The notes beneath the pieces are model-generated. The model worked only from the letters and a program-made list of their open reading frames with translations. It was not told the DNA's origin and made no database searches. This document shows, one piece after another, positions 59,901 through 64,000 of a stretch of 64,000 nt of DNA (its first letter is position 1; each line of letters opens with the position of its first letter). The stretch lies in contig JAJRQI010000063.1 in NCBI GenBank assembly GCA_024280335.1, positions 17,721 to 81,720 on the forward strand. The letters run 5' to 3'. The translations under genes and the position numbers were made by a program. The stretch is from Deltaproteobacteria bacterium (GTDB lineage Bacteria; Desulfobacterota; Desulfuromonadia; Desulfuromonadales; Geopsychrobacteraceae).

Positions 59901-61466
59901 GTGCAGATGGATATTTTGATGATTGTCTTGGTTCTGGCCGCGCTGGCGGTTGGAGTTTTTCTTGGAATGTTGTTGCGGCGAAAGCTGTCTGAGTCGACTC
60001 TGGCCAATGCCGAAGCGGTGGCCGAACAATTGGCGGCGGAGGCGCGTAAAGAAGCGGAGGCAATCAGCAAGGAAGCAACGATTCAGGCCAAAGATGTAGT
60101 TTTGCAGGCCAAGACCGATTGGGAGCAGGAAGCGCGCAATTTGCGCAAAGAGATTCAGGGGCAAGAAAATCGTCTTCAGCAAAAAGAGGAGAGCCTGGAG
60201 CGTAAGTTGGGGCAGGTTGAACAGCGTAACGAAGAGCTGAATAATAGAGATGGCCAGCTGCGGAAACAGAGTGAAAGTCTACAGAAAAAGAGTACCGAAA
60301 TTGATCAGGTTTTGCTGGAGCAGCGCCGTCAACTGGAAGAGATTTCCGGGATGAGCAGTGAGCAAGTCAAGCAGCAGTTGATCGATTCGATGCTCAGCGA
60401 GGCCCGGCATGACGCTGCGATGGATATCAAGAAGATTGAAGAGGAGGCTCGCGAGGTTGCCGCTCGTAAGGCCAAGATGATAATGGCTCTGGCCATTCAA
60501 CGCTACGCCGGTGATTTTGTCGCCGAAAAAACGGTAAGTGTTGTGCCGCTGCCATCCGATGAAATGAAAGGGCGAATTATCGGTCGTGAAGGGCGGAATA
60601 TTCGTGCCATTGAGGCGGCAACCGGCATTGACCTGATCATCGACGATACTCCTGAAGCAGTCGTCATTTCGGGCTTTAACCCGGTGCGCCGCGAGGTCGC
60701 TCGGATCTCGCTGGAACGATTGATTGCCGACGGGCGCATCCATCCGGCACGGATTGAGGAGTTGGTCGAGAAGGCGGCACAGGAAGTGGATGTGACGATC
60801 CGTGAAGCCGGTGAGCAGTCGACCTTTGATGTCGGCGTCCACGGGATTCATCCGGAAATTATCAAGCTGCTCGGGATGCTCAAGTATCGGACCTCTTACG
60901 GGCAGAACGTCTTGGTCCATTCGATTGAGGTTGCTTTTCTTTGCGGCATGATGGCGGCCGAACTGGGGATCAATGTCAAACAGGCCAAGCGCGCTGGCTT
61001 GCTGCATGATATCGGCAAGGCGGTCAGTCATGAGTTGGAAGGCTCGCATGCTGTTAATGGCGGCGACCTGGCACGCAAGTATGGCGAGTCGGCGAAAATC
61101 GTGCACGCGATTGCCGCTCACCACGAAGACGAAGAACCGAGTACCGTGTTGGCGATCCTGGTGCAAGCTGCCGATGCGCTGTCCGGCGCCCGGCCCGGCG
61201 CCCGCCGCGAAACCATGGAGACCTACGTGAAACGCCTGCGCGAGCTGGAGCAGATCGGGACCTCCTTTCGAGGGGTAACCGGTTGCTTCGCGATTCAGGC
61301 GGGTCGTGAGATCCGGGTGATGGTTGCCAGTGATGAGATTACTGACGCTCATTCACATGTTCTGGCAAAAGACATTGCCAAGAAGATTGAGCAGGAGATG
61401 ACCTATCCCGGACAGATTCGGGTCAACGTCATCCGCGAAACTCGCGCCATCGAGTACGCGAAGTAG
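59901..61466 (+). CDS. rny: Ribonuclease Y
   Basis: 521 residues in the standard order: N-terminal membrane helix (about 5-22), long coiled coil (about 25-190), KH domain ('[20 protein letters not shown]', about 212-232) and HD domain (about 335-430; '[20 protein letters not shown]', '[10 protein letters not shown]'). RNase Y is a membrane-bound endonuclease that starts mRNA decay. It opens with GTG or, in the frame used here, 'MQMDIL' at 59901, with GGAGG upstream. Followed by ymdB, a partner often seen next to rny. Confidence 0.95.
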   Translation: MQMDILMIVLVLAALAVGVFLGMLLRRKLSESTLANAEAVAEQLAAEARKEAEAISKEATIQAKDVVLQAKTDWEQEARNLRKEIQGQENRLQQKEESLERKLGQVEQRNEELNNRDGQLRKQSESLQKKSTEIDQVLLEQRRQLEEISGMSSEQVKQQLIDSMLSEARHDAAMDIKKIEEEAREVAARKAKMIMALAIQRYAGDFVAEKTVSVVPLPSDEMKGRIIGREGRNIRAIEAATGIDLIIDDTPEAVVISGFNPVRREVARISLERLIADGRIHPARIEELVEKAAQEVDVTIREAGEQSTFDVGVHGIHPEIIKLLGMLKYRTSYGQNVLVHSIEVAFLCGMMAAELGINVKQAKRAGLLHDIGKAVSHELEGSHAVNGGDLARKYGESAKIVHAIAAHHEDEEPSTVLAILVQAADALSGARPGARRETMETYVKRLRELEQIGTSFRGVTGCFAIQAGREIRVMVASDEITDAHSHVLAKDIAKKIEQEMTYPGQIRVNVIRETRAIEYAK

Positions 61467-61570
61467 AAATCGAGTATTTTACGTTTGTCCTTCGCAGGAC
61501 CCGTGCTGTCCTCTCTGCCTGTTGCTGAGCGGGCGGTGCGAGTCCTGCTTTCCTGTTTGGGGAGTACCGC

Positions 61571-62290
61571 TTGAAGCTGTTATTTATCGGTGATGTTGTC
61601 GGTCGGGCCGGCCGTAAGGTACTGGCGGAGAATCTGTTGCGCGTGATTGATCGGCAAATGGTTGATCTGGTTGTGGCGAACGGAGAAAATGCCGCAGCCG
61701 GGTACGGATTGACCCACAAGGTGCTGCGCGAATTGTTTGCTGCCGGCGTTGATGTTGTGACCAGCGGCAATCATATCTGGGACAAACGCGAAATTACCGA
61801 TGTTTTGGACCGTGAAGAGCACTTGCTGCGACCGGCCAACTATCCGCCCGGCTTGCCGGGGCGTGGTTCCGGCATTTATGAGACTGCCGCTGGTATCAAG
61901 GTGGGGGTGTTGAATCTTGAGGGGCGGGTGTTTATGAAAAACCTGGACTGCCCGTTCCGTGCCGCCGACCGCTTGGTGGATGAGCTGCACCGGCAGACCG
62001 CCATCATTCTGGTCGATTTTCATGCCGAGGCGACCAGCGAAAAACAGTCTCTTGGGCATTATCTGGCGGGTCGGGTCTCGGCAGTCATCGGTACCCACAC
62101 CCACGTACAGACGGCGGATGAGCGGATTCTGGAGGGTGGCACCGGCTACCTGACCGATGTCGGCATGACCGGCAGTCAGGATGCGGTGATCGGCAACGAA
62201 AAGGGGTTGGCACTGGAGAGGTTTTTAACGCAATTACCGGTGCGCCTCGATGTGGCGAAAAGGATCCTTGGCTCTGTGCTGTGCTTTTGA
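61571..62290 (+). CDS. ymdB: YmdB-type metallophosphoesterase (TIGR00282 family)
   Basis: 239 residues: 'LLFIGDVVGRAGRKVLAENL', 'DLVVANGENAAAGYGLTHKV', 'DVVTSGNHIWDKREITDVL', 'ILVDFHAEATSEKQSLGHYL' and 'AVIGTHTHVQTADERILEGG' carry the metal ligands (D, N, H). Members hydrolyse 2',3'-cyclic nucleotides. TTG 61571 has GGGGAG six bases upstream. Confidence 0.9.
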   Translation: MKLLFIGDVVGRAGRKVLAENLLRVIDRQMVDLVVANGENAAAGYGLTHKVLRELFAAGVDVVTSGNHIWDKREITDVLDREEHLLRPANYPPGLPGRGSGIYETAAGIKVGVLNLEGRVFMKNLDCPFRAADRLVDELHRQTAIILVDFHAEATSEKQSLGHYLAGRVSAVIGTHTHVQTADERILEGGTGYLTDVGMTGSQDAVIGNEKGLALERFLTQLPVRLDVAKRILGSVLCF

Positions 62291-62380
62291 CAATTTCTGA
62301 GGAAACCGGCCACTGTGAACAGATTGAGCGTATTCAACTGAAATAGGGCGACGAACAGCAAGCAAAAGGATGGCGATAAG

Positions 62381-63586
62381 ATGAAATCGGTACAGGAGCA
62401 GATGGAAATTATCCGTCGCGGTGCGGTGGAAATTCTGGTTGAGGCGGAGTTGGAGGAGCGGTTGAAGGAGGGGCGTCCGTTGCGGATCAAAGCCGGGTTT
62501 GATCCGACCGCTCCTGATTTGCACCTTGGGCACACCGTACTGATCCAGAAACTCAAGCAGTTTCAGGATCTCGGTCACGAGGTCTGTTTTCTGATCGGTG
62601 ACTTTACCGGGATGATCGGTGATCCGACCGGCAAGAATGAAACCCGCAAGCCGCTGACTCGGGAGCAGGTACTGGAGAACGCTAAAACCTACCAGGAACA
62701 GATTTTCAAGATTCTCGATCCGGAAAAGACCCGCGTGGTTTTTAACAGTGAGTGGATGGGCAAAATGTCAGCCGCTGAACTGATCAGCCTGGCGGGAAAA
62801 TATACCGTCGCAAGGATGCTGGAGCGGGATGATTTTAACAAACGCTACAATAATCAACAGCCGATTGCTATTCATGAGTTTCTCTATCCGATGGTGCAGG
62901 GCTACGACTCGGTCGCGCTGAAGGCTGATGTCGAACTCGGCGGCACCGACCAAAAGTTCAATCTGCTGGTCGGCCGCGAACTGCAGAAGCAGGATGGGCA
63001 GAGGCCGCAAGCGGTTTTGACCATGCCGCTGCTCGAAGGGCTTGACGGCGTCAACAAGATGAGCAAGTCGTTGAATAACTATATCGGGATTACCGAGCCG
63101 CCGAAAGAGATCTACGGCAAGCTGATGAGTATCTCTGACGAATTGATGATCCGCTATTATGAACTGCTCTCAGATGTCGATCTGGCGACTCTGCAGCAGA
63201 TCAGGGACGGTGTCGGGGGCAGAGAGGGGGGCGCGCACCCGATGGAGAGCAAGAAGGCGCTGGCTTTTGAGCTGACCGCTCGCTTTCATGGAGATGTGGC
63301 AGCCAGGTCTGCCGCAGATGAATTTATCCGTCAGTTCAAGCAGAAGCAGCGTCCGGATGACATTCCGCTGGTTAAGGTGGTAGCTGACGGTCCGGTCTGG
63401 ATCTGTCGACTGATGGCTGAAGCTGGATTGGTTAAGTCGAACGGAGAAGCCCGCCGTATGGTGAAGCAGGGGGCGGTTTCTCTCGACGGCGAAAAGATTG
63501 CCGATGCCGATCTGGAAGTAGCACTCGATAAAGAACGGACTGTTCAGGTCGGCAAGCGTCGCTTCGCCCGTTTTGTTGTCGCTTGA
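62381..63586 (+). CDS. tyrS: Tyrosyl-tRNA synthetase
   Basis: 401 residues, class I: HIGH-type '[16 protein letters not shown]' near residues 38-53, '[20 protein letters not shown]', KMSKS in '[20 protein letters not shown]', and a C-terminal S4 RNA-binding domain ('[20 protein letters not shown]' then '[11 protein letters not shown]'). It charges tRNA-Tyr and is the TyrRS form without a Zn motif. Its stop overlaps a possible weak -35 of the following promoter region (TTGACA 63583-63588). Confidence 0.96.
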   Translation: MKSVQEQMEIIRRGAVEILVEAELEERLKEGRPLRIKAGFDPTAPDLHLGHTVLIQKLKQFQDLGHEVCFLIGDFTGMIGDPTGKNETRKPLTREQVLENAKTYQEQIFKILDPEKTRVVFNSEWMGKMSAAELISLAGKYTVARMLERDDFNKRYNNQQPIAIHEFLYPMVQGYDSVALKADVELGGTDQKFNLLVGRELQKQDGQRPQAVLTMPLLEGLDGVNKMSKSLNNYIGITEPPKEIYGKLMSISDELMIRYYELLSDVDLATLQQIRDGVGGREGGAHPMESKKALAFELTARFHGDVAARSAADEFIRQFKQKQRPDDIPLVKVVADGPVWICRLMAEAGLVKSNGEARRMVKQGAVSLDGEKIADADLEVALDKERTVQVGKRRFARFVVA

Positions 63587-63662
63587 CAGAAATAAAAAGC
63601 GCGATAGATTCATTAGTTATAGGGTGGATGCTGAATTAGCAAAATAAAGTGCAAAAAAAGTA

Positions 63663-63691
63663 TTGACGGGTAGCGATAGATTACGTATAAC
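63663..63691 (+). promoter_or_regulatory. Promoter P1 of the downstream (probably rRNA) operon
   Basis: TTGACG (63663-63668), 17-base spacer, TATAAC (63686-63691). The sequence just upstream (AAAATAAAGTGCAAAAAAAG) is A-rich, like an UP element. Confidence 0.8.
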
Positions 63692-63761
63692 TGCGCTCCG
63701 TTGCTCGGGACGGTTGCCAAGGTGGGCGGCTTGGAGCAGCGAAAAAAGTTGAAAAAAGAGA

Positions 63762-63790
63762 TTGACGGGAAGGTTTGGATTGGTTATAAC
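63762..63790 (+). promoter_or_regulatory. Promoter P2 of the downstream (probably rRNA) operon
   Basis: TTGACG (63762-63767), 17-base spacer, TATAAC (63785-63790), with GAAAAAAGTTGAAAAAAGAG as A-tract upstream sequence. Its -35, spacing and -10 are identical to P1's. Confidence 0.82.
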
Positions 63791-63863
63791 CTCCCCTCGC
63801 TGCACGAGTCAGGCACTTCAGTGGAAGCGCTAATCGGTCAGCGAAAAAAAGATAAAAAAGAGA

Positions 63864-63892
63864 TTGACAGGTTAGGACGATTTGGATAGAGT
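63864..63892 (+). promoter_or_regulatory. Promoter P3 of the downstream (probably rRNA) operon
   Basis: TTGACA (63864-63869), 17-base spacer, TAGAGT (63887-63892), with CGAAAAAAAGATAAAAAAGAG upstream in part; 'CAGCGAAAAAA' and 'AAAAAAGAGATTGAC' are shared with P2, so P2 and P3 look like a duplicated promoter unit. Confidence 0.78.
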
Positions 63893-64000
63893 CCTTGCTT
63901 GTCGCCGCGCTCCGGCGGGGCAGAAAACTTGGTCTTTGAAAACTAAATAGCAGATGTTAAAAGAGCTTGTAAGGGTTCAAGTCAATTGAACAAATAGGAC
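63893..64000 (+). other. Leader RNA of a probable rRNA operon (16S gene expected just past the right edge)
   Basis: After P3 the sequence has GTCGCCGC/GCTCCGGCGGGGC hairpin-forming GC stretch and then GGTCTTTGAAAACTAAATAG, a pattern seen just ahead of 16S genes (boxA-like, followed by short direct spacer). The 16S start itself is not in the window. Confidence 0.6.

Noticed and set aside
63617..63889. Short frames through the promoter region at the right edge (63617-63805 minus, 63701-63889 plus)
   Set aside because: They cover tandem promoters and A-tracts; no ribosome site or protein motif.

Overview
The window looks like chromosomal DNA of a Desulfuromonadales-type bacterium (Geobacter/Desulfuromonas/Pelobacter relatives; formerly Deltaproteobacteria). 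The indications are a 30-haem c-type cytochrome beside an outer-membrane barrel, a PEP-CTERM protein, very dense two-component signalling, menaquinone methylation, RNase Y next to a YmdB-type phosphoesterase, and a zapB-zapA-fau order. The species assignment is inference; no rRNA gene lies inside the window, although it ends in what looks like the leader of an rRNA operon.

Layout. 1-15.4 kb holds mixed metabolic and housekeeping genes: the start of an acyl-CoA ligase, sfsA, tmcAL, a PEP-CTERM protein, a LemA/TPM/TPM operon, rmuC, a three-gene cluster that could make and attach a CDP-activated lipid head group (nucleotidyltransferase, HisC/CobD-like PLP enzyme, CDP-alcohol phosphatidyltransferase), a lipoprotein aminopeptidase and a cNMP/CBS/DUF294 regulator. 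15.7-41.7 kb is a 26-kb signalling island, all on the + strand: an HDOD protein, six histidine kinases (one a hybrid) plus one REC-kinase fusion, two single-domain and three multidomain response regulators (one HD-GYP, one MshEN-like), and in the middle a stressosome module (RsbR, RsbS, RsbT, a second RsbT-like ATPase, an RsbX-like phosphatase and an RsbU-N-terminal coiled-coil protein). No sigma factor, RsbV or RsbW is present.

41.8-47.9 kb, minus strand, is a candidate electron conduit: outer-membrane barrel, small exported protein, 30-haem cytochrome with five 201-bp tandem repeats, cytochrome-b-like membrane protein, and a four-cluster ferredoxin whose first cysteine motif contains an in-frame TAG codon. 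48-63.6 kb is conserved housekeeping: nudix hydrolase, menG/ubiE, a large AsmA-like protein, smc, a roadblock protein, ftsY, zapB-like, zapA, a structured intergenic region at the usual 6S RNA position, fau, rny, ymdB and tyrS. The window closes with three tandem TTGAC(A/G)-17-TA(T/G)A(A/G)(C/T) promoters with A-tract upstream sequences.

Between genes there are several kinds of palindromic or inverted-repeat elements (three copies of an approximately 75-bp CGTCATTCC...GATGACG element, and individual 80-160 bp elements with terminal inverted repeats) and a decayed IS4-type transposase. Names rest on recognised motifs and protein architecture read by eye; no database search was run.
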